From assembly GCF_016909175.1 (NCBI RefSeq), contig NZ_JAFBFI010000002.1:62001-126000 (forward strand): a stretch of 64,000 nt of DNA. The letters run 5' to 3'. The stretch is from Peribacillus deserti (GTDB lineage Bacteria > Bacillota > Bacilli > Bacillales > DSM-1321). The notes under the pieces were generated by a model, which saw nothing but the letters and a program-made list of their open reading frames with translations, was not told where the DNA came from and did no database searches. The position numbers were made by a program, and so were the translations under genes. Below, one piece after another: positions 25,494-33,841 of this stretch (position 1 is its first letter; every line of letters starts with the position of its first letter).

Positions 25494-25519
25494 AGAGGGC
25501 TATATAGCACTCCTTTTTA
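25494..25519 (+). terminator. intrinsic terminator
   Basis: Stem GAGGGCTA / TAGCACTC with one mismatch, followed by TTTTTAT, right after the 24957-25478 gene. Confidence 0.55.
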
Positions 25520-25650
25520 TGTACAGTAAAGTACATCAGGTTTTTTTAACCAGGATTTGAACAGCATAAAACACCAAACTTGTGACAAAGTCCTACTGCT
25601 TTTTGTTTATTTTGCAGTTAGAAGGATGATACTACTTTGAGAAGTAGTCA

Positions 25651-25848
25651 ATGGAAGGTTGGTATCTAGAGATGGAGACTAAAAAATACTCACTTTATAA
25701 AAATGGGATACATCTACATGATTTTGATACTATGACTGATTGTGCAAAATGGTTAGAGAATATAATTGGAGGCTCCTTGAATCAGGGCTTGAGCAGGATT
25801 AGAGATGGCAAGTGGACTCCTGAGGAAAATTCACAGTTATTTGGCTAA
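25651..25848 (+). CDS. small protein of unknown function, 65 residues
   Basis: The product (MEGWYLEMETKKYSLYKNG at the start) mixes strand and helix; DTMTDCAKWLENIIGGSLNQ and GKWTPEENSQLFG suggest a compact DNA-binding or Arc-like fold, but no family is recognised. The start is uncertain (ATG at 25651 or 25672). A terminator follows at 25877. Confidence 0.5.
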   Translation: MEGWYLEMETKKYSLYKNGIHLHDFDTMTDCAKWLENIIGGSLNQGLSRIRDGKWTPEENSQLFG

Positions 25849-25876
25849 GAGGTAAAAACTAATAAGAATAACAGTA

Positions 25877-25903
25877 GGAGAGGGCTGAGGCTCTCTTTTT
25901 TTC
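25877..25903 (+). terminator. intrinsic terminator
   Basis: Stem GAGAG(GGC) / (GC)CTCTC followed by seven T. Confidence 0.6.
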
Positions 25904-26023
25904 TTTTCTAATTGTAATAACAGTATTAGGGGCTAAAGCCTACTCTCCTCATTATGTTTGTTGTAAAATAGCACAGATAGGGACAATAAGATTTGCTTAA
26001 TAAAAAAGAAAGGCAGAATTTTC

Positions 26024-26254
26024 ATGTTGGTCTTGCTTGGGGTAATTCTTATATTTATTGGTCTTATTTCTGCAATATCCATATTTATTAATGGATATAA
26101 AGAATTAAAAAAAGAAGAAAAGAAAACATCAAAGGGATTATTTATTATTGTAGGTTTATCTGAGATACTCAGTCCAAGCAGTCTTAGTGGATTGGCTTTC
26201 TTTTTATCACTTGTGGCTATTTTAATTGGCATTGTAATGATAACAAGTCACTAA
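26024..26254 (+). CDS. small two-helix membrane protein, 76 residues
   Basis: Two membrane helices (about 1-24 and 50-73) flank a lysine-rich loop (KELKKEEKKTSKG). GAAAGG lies about 10 bp before the ATG. It starts a compact three-gene run (26024-27195) with gaps of 15 and 8 bp, so it is probably an operon. Function unknown. Confidence 0.6.
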   Translation: MLVLLGVILIFIGLISAISIFINGYKELKKEEKKTSKGLFIIVGLSEILSPSSLSGLAFFLSLVAILIGIVMITSH

Positions 26255-26269
26255 ACAGGAGGATATAGA

Positions 26270-26695
26270 ATGAGCATAGTAAATTATCTGGGATGCAATT
26301 TTACATTGCATTTAAGTCCTGATGATAGTGATGAGAAAATATTAATTGGTGACTGTTTTTCAGATGAAGAAAACAGAGAGAATGTAAAGAAACATTTTAC
26401 TACTAAGTATGTGTATGAAGTTTTTACTAATCATTTTGTTGGAATGTGGTTTAATAAACACTATAAAAAAGAATATTTAAAAAGTAATACAGAATCACAA
26501 ATTAGCTTTCTAGCATTGTGTAAGCTATTAGATAGTTATATGAAGGATAGAGAATATTGTGAGTTTTATACTTGTTGGGTTGGAGATGAATTAGAAGAAA
26601 GAAATGTTGAATTAGATCAAACAATAAATCTCAATAATTTTGACATCAATAAGGTACAAATATATGAGAAAACACTGCTAACATTAAAAAAATAG
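26270..26695 (+). CDS. unknown acidic protein, 141 residues
   Basis: A soluble alpha/beta product (MSIVNYLGCNFTLHLSPDDS at the start) with Cys residues at about 9, 29, 82, 97 and 101. ACAGGAGGATATAG before the ATG is a strong ribosome-binding site. No family recognised. It lies between two membrane-protein genes and is probably translated with them. Confidence 0.65.
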   Translation: MSIVNYLGCNFTLHLSPDDSDEKILIGDCFSDEENRENVKKHFTTKYVYEVFTNHFVGMWFNKHYKKEYLKSNTESQISFLALCKLLDSYMKDREYCEFYTCWVGDELEERNVELDQTINLNNFDINKVQIYEKTLLTLKK

Positions 26696-26703
26696 GGTGA
26701 GGT

Positions 26704-27195
26704 ATGGAGACTTGGCACAAAAACCAAATTACTAAGAAAAAATTACTGAGATACCTTTTAACTGGTGGAATATTTGTATTGTTATTTCTTATTTTTACTA
26801 CCCCAATTTTAAAAATGCCAGTGAGTTGGGCAGATTTTTTAGGTCTAATAAAAACAGAACCAAGTTATATTCCTTTTGAATATAATAAAAGTTATATGGC
26901 TGCAACTTCCTGTGGTAGGAATTGTCAAACTGTGGAATATCATTATACAGTAACAAAAACTGAACTTGTTGTAACAGCTACTGAAAAAGTAAGTTGGTAC
27001 AATGACCCTAAGTGGGATAAAGAAACAAAAATTAAGGGAACAAAATATTACTACCAAGATAAAAATCAAAGGCAGTACCTATACTGGAAAGAAGATAAAC
27101 AAGAGATAGAATTAGAAATTGAATATAAGGGTGAAAATAAATTAACTAAATCAGAAATTGTAAGGATTGCAAACTCTGTAAAACCTGGTAGGTAG
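26704..27195 (+). CDS. single-pass membrane protein with extracellular domain, 163 residues
   Basis: A basic N terminus (residues 1-15), then one membrane helix (about 16-38), then a predicted extracytoplasmic domain of about 125 residues with a Cys pair (SCGRNCQ) that could form a disulphide, and many Lys/Glu/Tyr. GGGTGAGG precedes the ATG. No family recognised. A surface role such as exclusion or toxin immunity is possible but not shown. Confidence 0.6.
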   Translation: METWHKNQITKKKLLRYLLTGGIFVLLFLIFTTPILKMPVSWADFLGLIKTEPSYIPFEYNKSYMAATSCGRNCQTVEYHYTVTKTELVVTATEKVSWYNDPKWDKETKIKGTKYYYQDKNQRQYLYWKEDKQEIELEIEYKGENKLTKSEIVRIANSVKPGR

Positions 27196-27600
27196 TTTTA
27201 AGGCTCATACAGTCCAGTAGCAGTCAGGAGCTGGCTGAGTCTGCTGATTCCTCTTTAGTTATAAAAAATAGGATGTAATTATATTTTTAAGAATTGGCAT
27301 TTTTACCATAGGGGTATTCACCTTTTAGGTAAGTGTGTAAATACTGAGGGATACTTTAGTGTTACTGATAATTAACAGCTCCATATACTTCCTCCTGAGT
27401 TAAAAAAATTAGGTTATACTTGTTAAATAAGGTACTCCACAGGGCATAGGTATGTGCTTGGGGGTGTATAGGGGGCCAAAGCTGACAACATCAGGTTTAG
27501 TAGTCTTAAAGGTAATGTAAGCTGCTTATATCAAGCTTAAAATTATACAAAGTAAAAGACAGACACTTTAACAGCATCTGCCTGAGCTTACAATATCTAT
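27196..27600. other. gene-free spacer within the element
   Basis: About 400 bp between a plus-strand gene and the convergent recombinase gene. It has no open frame with a ribosome-binding site and no strong hairpin with a T run. It is CpG-free like its surroundings. Confidence 0.5.
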
Positions 27601-28149
27601 TTATATTCCAATGGATAAACCTGTAGTGACTTTATTTGCCTCATCTTGAGTAATTCCAATGTACCTTAATGTTACTGCTTGTGAGCTGTGATTAAAGATG
27701 TATTGGAGCAGAGCTAGGTCTACATCCTGCTTGTAAGCTATGTAACCAAAAGTCTTTCTAAGGCTGTGACAGCTTAGTGTAATGCCTACCATATCTCCTG
27801 CATGAGCTACTATTCTGTGAGCCTGAACCCTGCTTATAGGCTTACACCTGTCCTTGTTACTGTAAAAAAGATAGTCCACTTGAGTTAAACCCTCTGCATC
27901 TACATAATCCCTTATCAGTAGCTGTAGCTTTGGGTTTAGCTGTATTATCTTTTCCTTATTGGTTTTTTCCTCTCTGTCTCTCCAGATACCTTTCAAGCTG
28001 TCCTTTACATTAGCCCTCAGTATGTCAGAGATTCTAAGTCCTGTATTAAGACTGTAGGCTAAGAGGAGGTACTGCTTAGAACCTTTCTTATAGACTTCCA
28101 TAACATCCTTTATCAGTTTCAGATCAGTAATTGGCTGAGCTGTATTCAT
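27601..28149 (-). CDS. small Xer-like tyrosine recombinase (resolvase type)
   Basis: The 182-residue product is a minimal catalytic domain. Visible catalytic residues are Arg39 in NTGLRISDIL, His128 and Arg131 in CHSLRKTFG, His154 in FNHSSQAVT and Tyr163 in LRYIGIT. It lacks the N-terminal core-binding domain of phage integrases. Such short recombinases are common on Firmicutes plasmids and phages, where they resolve multimers or invert segments. Placement beside the Rep-like gene fits a resolution role. The start at 28149 follows AAGGGGAA; the upstream frame to 28191 has no such site. Confidence 0.88.
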   Translation of the reverse strand: MNTAQPITDLKLIKDVMEVYKKGSKQYLLLAYSLNTGLRISDILRANVKDSLKGIWRDREEKTNKEKIIQLNPKLQLLIRDYVDAEGLTQVDYLFYSNKDRCKPISRVQAHRIVAHAGDMVGITLSCHSLRKTFGYIAYKQDVDLALLQYIFNHSSQAVTLRYIGITQDEANKVTTGLSIGI

Positions 28150-29054
28150 ATGGCAGTTTCCCCTTGTATTTATGTAATAGTTAAGACTCAATATGTTACA
28201 TTTCTAACTGTCATTAACCATTATAGCAGAGAAAGGTTGGTATATAAACATATAGGAGGTAACATAATTACATTGTGTTACATTTTTCTAAAACATCATG
28301 AAAGTAGTAAGGAGCAGGGCTACATTGGCTATAATTTCCTCTTGCTGTTACTGATTCTGCTACAAGATGAGGAAGGGAATACTCCCCAAATACTTATACA
28401 TTTAGGGTTACAGCCTTAACACCTTACTCTTTTGTTATTTATTCTGAGAGGAGGAGGCATATACAGGGCTTATCCTTTACCTATTGTTATGTATATAATT
28501 TAAAAATAGCAGGAGGGAGGGAGTTGATCTGCCTGTGGTGTGAATTATTAAGCTATCTCCTATGTTACTCAGATTTTTACTACAAACTACTGTAAAGCCT
28601 TATACATCAAGGGTTTAAGCCCTCTAACTGTCCTCTAATGTTACTCTATTTCCTGTATCCCTAGAGTCTCCTTACAGCCTAATATTTGTCCTCAACTGCC
28701 TCATACAGCCTCTCTTTTATATGTATATTTCCTACAATAATCTATCTAATTTCCTGTCTGTCTATACTGTCTTAACTGTCCTAACTGTCATACCAAAAAG
28801 TATAACTACCTCCCCCCTATGCTTAACTGGATGCCCTATACTTAGGCAAAAAAAGAGAGCCTCATCAAAAGAGAATTAACTCTAATGACAAGGCTAAAAA
28901 AGATGTTTAAACTACTAGCATATGCCTAACACCTAAAGGAGTTTTACTGCTTTACATGATGACTTAACACCTAGAAACAGAGAGAGACTCATCTAACCTT
29001 TTACAGCTAGAGGAGGACTCCCTTATTAGTCATCCCAGGACTCCCTTTTAAAGT
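28150..29054. other. gene-free region with AACTGTC repeats, possible origin or regulatory zone
   Basis: Nine hundred bases without a supported gene between the recombinase and the Rep-like gene. AACTGTC occurs at 28206, 28626, 28774 and 28783, and again beyond the Rep gene at 30098, 30220 and 30625. The plus strand is strongly pyrimidine-rich at 28600-28830. Candidate replication or partition region; a small RNA cannot be excluded. Confidence 0.35.
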
Positions 29055-29918
29055 TTACTGTACATTATCAGGAGTAACATAAAACTCATATCCTAAAGTC
29101 TTAGGATTTCCTGCTTTTCTGTAGAATACAAAAGGATTAACTTTGATCTGGTACTCCTTAGCATATCCTGTCTTAATCCTTGCAAATACAAATTTATTAT
29201 CCCAGACAATACTAGCTAACTTAATAGCTGTCTTTTCTCTGCTCAAGCCTACTGCATCAGCAAGGTCTTTAATTGTAAGGTGCTTTACTTGGCTGTATTC
29301 TCTCTCAGAAGGATTAACAGCTAACATATTGCTATCATAATGAATGAAAGGAATAGTTTTATACATAAAGCCAATATCAGCAGGTTGTATTTCTTCTTGA
29401 GCATATACAGCCTGTAGAGTATCCATAAAGACCTTTACAGCTCCATCAGTCTTAATCTTACTATTAGCTCCTCCTGAGCCTTTTCTAAAGCAGTATTCAT
29501 CTGAAATAAAATAAGCCTTATGACTTTTGCCATAAAGCTCTACTTTCTCCTGATAGACAATACCTTTATCTTTTAACCTCTTTAGCAGTCCTCTCAGAGT
29601 ATTATCAGATTTAATCTTTAATACATCCTGTAGCTCTAATGTAGTCATAGGCATTTTGCTATCTGCTGATACCTTTAACATATTCTTATAATCAATGTAT
29701 GTTTGCATTACTAGAAAGTATCCTAAGTCTTTATTATTCAATTTAGCAAGTCCTCCCTCAATAGCATCCATCTGAGTAAACAAAAAAGGAGCATCTGATT
29801 TACTGATCAGTGACTCCCTTTTCTTATGCTCCTGATATGCTCTTTGCTGAGCCTCAGTCCTGTATGATGCTACCTCTATAATTTCTCCTGTTTCAATATC
29901 CATTAACTGCTTTGCCAT
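29055..29918 (-). CDS. replication-initiator-like winged-helix protein
   Basis: The 287-residue product starts with MDIETGEIIEV, a signature shared with Firmicutes plasmid RepL-type and phage replication proteins. It contains two probable winged-helix modules: about 90-135 (LELQDVLKIKSDNTLRGLLK, then RLKDKGIVYQE) and about 215-260 (LTIKDLADAVGLSREKTAIK). Such proteins bind iterons and open the origin. The gene is divergent from the 30829 operon, with iterons at 30441-30559 between them. AAGGGGATG precedes the ATG. The exact Rep family is not certain; a transcription regulator is the alternative. Confidence 0.6.
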   Translation of the reverse strand: MAKQLMDIETGEIIEVASYRTEAQQRAYQEHKKRESLISKSDAPFLFTQMDAIEGGLAKLNNKDLGYFLVMQTYIDYKNMLKVSADSKMPMTTLELQDVLKIKSDNTLRGLLKRLKDKGIVYQEKVELYGKSHKAYFISDEYCFRKGSGGANSKIKTDGAVKVFMDTLQAVYAQEEIQPADIGFMYKTIPFIHYDSNMLAVNPSEREYSQVKHLTIKDLADAVGLSREKTAIKLASIVWDNKFVFARIKTGYAKEYQIKVNPFVFYRKAGNPKTLGYEFYVTPDNVQ

Positions 29919-30828
29919 AGTAATACATCCCCTTATACTTTTCTCATTTTTTTAGCCTCCATCTCTCTCAGTTAAGGTCTGTCTCCCAAAAGACCTGTAA
30001 AAAGTTTATTAGCTTTCTACACTACTATGTCTAAGTAAAAGGTAAGGAATAAAGTAGATTATTGATATTTATTTTAAAAATTAAGGATTAGCTGCTTAAC
30101 TGTCTCAAGAGCAAAACATAAAGCCTAAAGGCTTGGAGCAAAGCTCCCTAACAATGACTTAAAAGACTAGAGGTATTTATAAGGGCTTATACAACAGGAG
30201 GGATATAAGGGCTTTGCCCAACTGTCCTAACTGCTATAAGGGCTGAGATATTGTATTAAAGAAAAGGATACTAAGCAGGTCTATTAATTATTGTTGTTAG
30301 GACTGACTGTAAGGAGGGACTAAGGCTGATAAGCCTAAAGCTCTTTGTAGTTATTTCTATAAGATAAGAGAGATTCTTTTTTGCTTAGAATGGCTGTATC
30401 CCTTATGGCTCTAAGGATGAGAGGGCTTTTTGTCTGAAATAAAAACCTCAAAAAAGGTCACAGATTTAGCCTAAAAACCTCAAAAAAGGTCACAAATGTT
30501 ATGGGCTTTTGCTGATGAAATTACTACAGGATAGCTTAAAACAGGTAAAAAAGGTCACAAGTGACAGGGAAAGTACATCTTTTCTTTGTACCAGTTTCTT
30601 GTATGTAACTTAACAGCTTTAAATAACTGTCTTAAATAACTGTATTAAGACCTTAAATAATAAGTCACAATCCTGATCCTTTCCTCTATTGGTATTAGTA
30701 AGAGTTAATTTCCTAAAATACTTCCTCCAGGTACTTTATTTGGCCTCTAGCAGTCAGACAATAATATGTAGAGGATGATATGCAGGAATTAAGCTCATCC
30801 CTAACCACAAAAGAGGAGGAATTACACA
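29919..30828. other. gene-free intergenic region, putative replication origin of the element
   Basis: The 910-bp divergent spacer contains iteron-like repeats (30441-30559), AACTGTC sites, a 14-bp perfect palindrome AAGCCTAAAGGCTT (30121-30134) and a hairpin GGAGC-AAA-GCTCC a few bases later. No supported gene. The ribosome-binding site GAGGAGGA for the 30829 operon is at its right end. Confidence 0.45.
30441..30559 (+). repeat. iteron-like direct repeats
   Basis: Two identical 22-bp copies (AAAAACCTCAAAAAAGGTCA plus CA) start at 30441 and 30473, 32 bp or three helical turns apart. A third partial copy, AAAAAAGGTCACA, is at 30547-30559 and is followed by an inverted GTGAC. Spacing on one DNA face fits initiator binding. 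Confidence 0.7.
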
Positions 30829-31911
30829 ATGTTAAAGTTTGAATTTAAAGATGCTACTCCTGAGAAAAAGCAGGAAATGCTCTCAGAGATAATTAGTAAA
30901 TACAATGTTAGTAATAAGAATGAATTGATACAGGCTCTAGGTCATGCTCAGGCAGTTTTAGACTGCTCACAAGAGGAGTTTGCTTCTCATCCATCAGTAA
31001 AGATCAGCACTAGGACATTGAGGACTCATAAGAAAGAATATCTAGACCTTTATGAATTGGCAGTGATTAAGTATGAGCCTACAGCTGAGCTTAAAGATGT
31101 AGATGGAGTAGTAAATGATGATGTTTTAGAGAGTGTTTATCAGAACTTGCTAGTAAGGCTACAGAGTAACAAAACATCTACTAAGGACTTAGCTACAATC
31201 CTTGAATACTTTGGCATTACAGCTAATGAGTTTAAGCAATATGCTACTTTTAGAAATTCAACTATGAGAGCTTATTTAGCTGATAACCTAAAGGCTATTG
31301 TGACTGATGAGGATGCTAACTTACTTATTAAATCAGTTATTGTAGAAAGTCCTTACTTGTATCAGGGTACAGAAAAAACTCTAGGCAATACTTACAATGC
31401 TCAGATCATTGACCTTGATAATCCACTGGCAAGGCTTGAGGCTCAGACATTAGGGCTTATGTTTATGAGTTTGTTTAATGGTAATGTTACTCCTGCTTTT
31501 GTTAATCATGCTCAGACATTGAGGCTACTAAAGCTGTCAGCAGGTATTAAGGATGTAAATGAAAACTCTTATAAACAGTTTGAGAGAATGGATGGCAGAC
31601 AGCCTACATTAAAATCTCTTACTCCTTTGATGGAAAAGGACTTAATAGAGGTATTTGGTAGAGAGCAAGGCATACAGATGTTTGCTGATTTTAGCAAGGT
31701 TAAGGACAAGGCAGAGACTAAAACAGCTATTAAGCTCCCTGATTATGAGACTGTAGCTGATGACTATGAAAACTATTTGAAAACATATACAGAGACAAGT
31801 AACAAGCCTTTGAAAGTATTGTTAGCTAGGTTGGATGCTTGGTCTGAAAAAGAAAGGTATGCCTCTATAACTAATAAGTATCAGGACTTTCTAGAGGTTA
31901 ATGAGGACTAA
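30829..31911 (+). CDS. unknown element protein, 360 residues
   Basis: A soluble, mostly helical protein, first of a tight plus-strand series. The N-terminal 90 residues contain a possible helix-turn-helix (LIQALGHAQAVLDCSQEEFA). The middle reads NTYNAQIIDLDNPLARLEAQ and is well structured; the C terminus is acidic. A very strong site AGAGGAGGAATT precedes the ATG. No family recognised. Because it faces the putative origin it may be a replication or partition accessory protein; this is inference from position. Confidence 0.65.
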   Translation: MLKFEFKDATPEKKQEMLSEIISKYNVSNKNELIQALGHAQAVLDCSQEEFASHPSVKISTRTLRTHKKEYLDLYELAVIKYEPTAELKDVDGVVNDDVLESVYQNLLVRLQSNKTSTKDLATILEYFGITANEFKQYATFRNSTMRAYLADNLKAIVTDEDANLLIKSVIVESPYLYQGTEKTLGNTYNAQIIDLDNPLARLEAQTLGLMFMSLFNGNVTPAFVNHAQTLRLLKLSAGIKDVNENSYKQFERMDGRQPTLKSLTPLMEKDLIEVFGREQGIQMFADFSKVKDKAETKTAIKLPDYETVADDYENYLKTYTETSNKPLKVLLARLDAWSEKERYASITNKYQDFLEVNED

Positions 31912-31980
31912 GCAAGGCTTGAGGATTAAGAAAGACTAGCAATATAAAAAACTAAAACATTAAAAAGGGGATTATTACAG

Positions 31981-32601
31981 ATGACTAACAAAGTAGAATT
32001 GACTAAACAGATGACAGGCAAAGTAGCAGAGGTTATGGAGGCTCAGGAGGCAGTATTTTCTTTCTTAGATGAGATTGAGGAGACAGTAGCTGAGGGAGCT
32101 GAGGCAGTAGAGCAGATGGCTCAGGTTGTACAGGCTAAGAAAGAGGCTATGACTACCTCTACTGAGTTTGGAGAGGTTAAGTTAGCTCAGACAGAGATTA
32201 ACTCTCTAGAGGAGGATATGGAGCTGCTAAAGCAGATTAATGATAATAAGGCTAGGGCTATGAAAGCTACTCTAGAGGATAAGGCAGAGGCTTTCTTTGT
32301 AGCTCATAAAGGAGCAGTATTTTTCTTTGGCATTGTAGATACTCACTTTGTAGCTAATACATCACTGGCAACTATTGCAGAAGATGAGCAGACTCTTACA
32401 GGCTTTGGAGATGACTTAGCTAACAGCTTTTCATCAGTAAGAATGATGTTACTAGATGAGAATATTGTAGCTCAAGAGAACCAAAACAGATTGTACAGAG
32501 GCATTCACTTAGGACAGGCAGGAAAGGTAACAGAGCTAAGGGCTTATCATAGTCTAGTTAGAGGCTATGCAAGAGAGCTAAAGGCTAAAGGTACTTTGTA
32601 A
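31981..32601 (+). CDS. unknown element protein with helical N terminus, 206 residues
   Basis: The first 95 residues form a long acidic, Ala/Glu-rich amphipathic helical region resembling a coiled coil (EETVAEGAEAVEQMAQVVQA). Then comes a more globular C-terminal half (GAVFFFGIVDTHFVANTSLA). No signal or membrane segment. AAAAAGGGGATT precedes the ATG and the gap to the previous gene is 69 bp. Self-assembling or structural function is possible; unknown. Confidence 0.65.
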   Translation: MTNKVELTKQMTGKVAEVMEAQEAVFSFLDEIEETVAEGAEAVEQMAQVVQAKKEAMTTSTEFGEVKLAQTEINSLEEDMELLKQINDNKARAMKATLEDKAEAFFVAHKGAVFFFGIVDTHFVANTSLATIAEDEQTLTGFGDDLANSFSSVRMMLLDENIVAQENQNRLYRGIHLGQAGKVTELRAYHSLVRGYARELKAKGTL

Positions 32602-32668
32602 GAAAGCAGAGGCTGAGAGAGACCTCTTAGGGAGACAGACAGCACCAACTACCTAAGGAGGAAATAAG

Positions 32669-32758
32669 ATGTTTGAATTTCTAGCACAAGGAGCAATAAC
32701 TTTAGTTATTTACTATAAAGTTATTCCCTATATCTTTGCACCAAAAGAATGCAAATAA
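32669..32758 (+). CDS. 29-residue membrane peptide
   Basis: MFEFLAQGAITLVIYYKVIP is followed by a short basic tail. It has one membrane helix and an excellent ribosome-binding site (AAGGAGGAAATAAG). A terminator follows. Such tiny membrane peptides can be holin-like, regulatory or toxic; nothing here decides which. Confidence 0.6.
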   Translation: MFEFLAQGAITLVIYYKVIPYIFAPKECK

Positions 32759-32766
32759 GACTGATC

Positions 32767-32793
32767 AGGAGGCTGAGAATGCCTCCTTTTATT
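32767..32793 (+). terminator. intrinsic terminator
   Basis: Perfect 7-bp stem AGGAGGC / GCCTCCT with 7-nt loop, then TTTATT. Confidence 0.8.
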
Positions 32794-32819
32794 AATTCAT
32801 CATAAGGAGCTGTATACAG

Positions 32820-33281
32820 ATGGCGAGGACAAGGTATGTAAAGGCAGAGGCTGAGTTAGTAAGGCAAAGAGAGGACAGGCTAGATAACATTCTCTTTGAA
32901 TGTTTGGAGATTATGAAAATGCCTGAGAAATGGGCAATAGATAGACAAGGTAACTTTAATATTGTTTATCCTCATCCTATGGTAAAAAGAGAGGCTAACA
33001 GGATAGAGGGCATACAGTACCTCCCTCATAAGAGCTACAATCTCCCTATTGTATTGTTAGAGAGGTTACTTTATTGGGAGGAGATAACTAAAGGAATAGC
33101 TCTAAAAGGTAATAGAAAGCCTTATACAAAGGTTACTCCTAATATGGTGGCTGAGATAGTTAAGCTAAGGGAGCAGGGCTTAACTATGGGTAAGATAGCT
33201 AAACAAGTGGGAGTATCAGAGCATTCTGTAAGGCATTATCTTAGAGCAGGACAGAAGCAAATTGAGGCAGTAGCTAACTAA
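32820..33281 (+). CDS. helix-turn-helix protein, 153 residues
   Basis: The C-terminal 45 residues form a resolvase/sigma-like helix-turn-helix (VAEIVKLREQGLTMGKIAKQ, then VGVSEHSVRHYLRAG), so it probably binds DNA. The N-terminal 100 residues are basic with no recognised domain. The site ATAAGGAGC precedes the ATG. Its second codon (GCG) contains the only CpG found in the element's interior. Could be a transcription regulator or a small-terminase-like protein; undecided. Confidence 0.7.
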   Translation: MARTRYVKAEAELVRQREDRLDNILFECLEIMKMPEKWAIDRQGNFNIVYPHPMVKREANRIEGIQYLPHKSYNLPIVLLERLLYWEEITKGIALKGNRKPYTKVTPNMVAEIVKLREQGLTMGKIAKQVGVSEHSVRHYLRAGQKQIEAVAN

Positions 33282-33323
33282 TAGCTATTGTCTCTCTTTT
33301 TTGAAAGGAGAGGTGGTCAGGAT

Positions 33324-33464
33324 ATGGATAAAAAGTACATTGAGGGTAATCACAGCTCTAAGAAAGAAAAGGGCAAAGATAAAGGTAAGTCAGCTCTACA
33401 GAAAATAAGCTCTGGTCTTTCTAAGCAGCAGGCTGAGAAAATGCTGATCATAGCAAGTAACTAA
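33324..33464 (+). CDS. 46-residue lysine-rich peptide
   Basis: MDKKYIEGNHSSKKEKGKDK starts a very basic first half, followed by a helical second half (ALQKISSGLSKQQAEKML). GAAAGGAGAGG lies upstream and a terminator follows directly. Likely a real small gene; function unknown. Confidence 0.55.
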   Translation: MDKKYIEGNHSSKKEKGKDKGKSALQKISSGLSKQQAEKMLIIASN

Positions 33465-33467
33465 GGG

Positions 33468-33499
33468 TGGGAGCTTTGCTCCTGCTCTTTTTTTTGTGC
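33468..33499 (+). terminator. intrinsic terminator at the end of the element's plus-strand operon
   Basis: Stem GGGAGC / GCTCC(T) with TTT loop, then nine T. Confidence 0.75.
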
Positions 33500-33502
33500 T
33501 CT

Positions 33503-33625
33503 ATGTCACAGCCTGTTACAGTTAGGGAGTTATATTCCAGATTTAGAATATTTCATCACAAGGAGATAGAGGCAAAGAAGGAGAAGGGTGTCAAAACTGA
33601 GGACATGTTATGCAGGAGACTCTAA
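33503..33625 (+). CDS. possible 40-residue basic peptide or gene remnant
   Basis: MSQPVTVRELYSRFRIFHHK, then EIEAKKEKGVKTEDMLCRRL. The composition looks protein-like, but there is no ribosome-binding site and the frame stops early while similar-looking sequence (EWLWECM) continues in frame after the stop. More likely a truncated gene. Confidence 0.25.
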   Translation: MSQPVTVRELYSRFRIFHHKEIEAKKEKGVKTEDMLCRRL

Positions 33626-33798
33626 GAATGGCTGTGGGAGTGCATGTGATAAAAAAGCAAGAATACAGTAAATATGTACTTGATAACTAGAAAGCTGTAA
33701 GGTATTCTGTTAAATGAGGTAATAGAACTTTGTTAGGGATTTGTTCTAATCCCTATATATATATATTGTAGACTCACAGTGAAAACTTAATCTGTGCA

Positions 33799-33834
33799 AA
33801 CCCTTGATATGCCTGTTGTTTGGCTGATAAGGGA
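33799..33834 (+). repeat. right arm-type repeat near attR
   Basis: AACCCTTGATATG, 13 less conserved bases, then TGATAAGGGA. It matches 20805-20841 in the same orientation and lies 9 bp before the right tRNA copy. Confidence 0.6.
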
Positions 33835-33841
33835 CAGCATC

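Noticed and set aside
28150-28419. 89-codon open frame opposite the recombinase start region
   Set aside because: No ribosome-binding site, and its head overlaps the leader of the recombinase gene; probably chance in AT-rich DNA.
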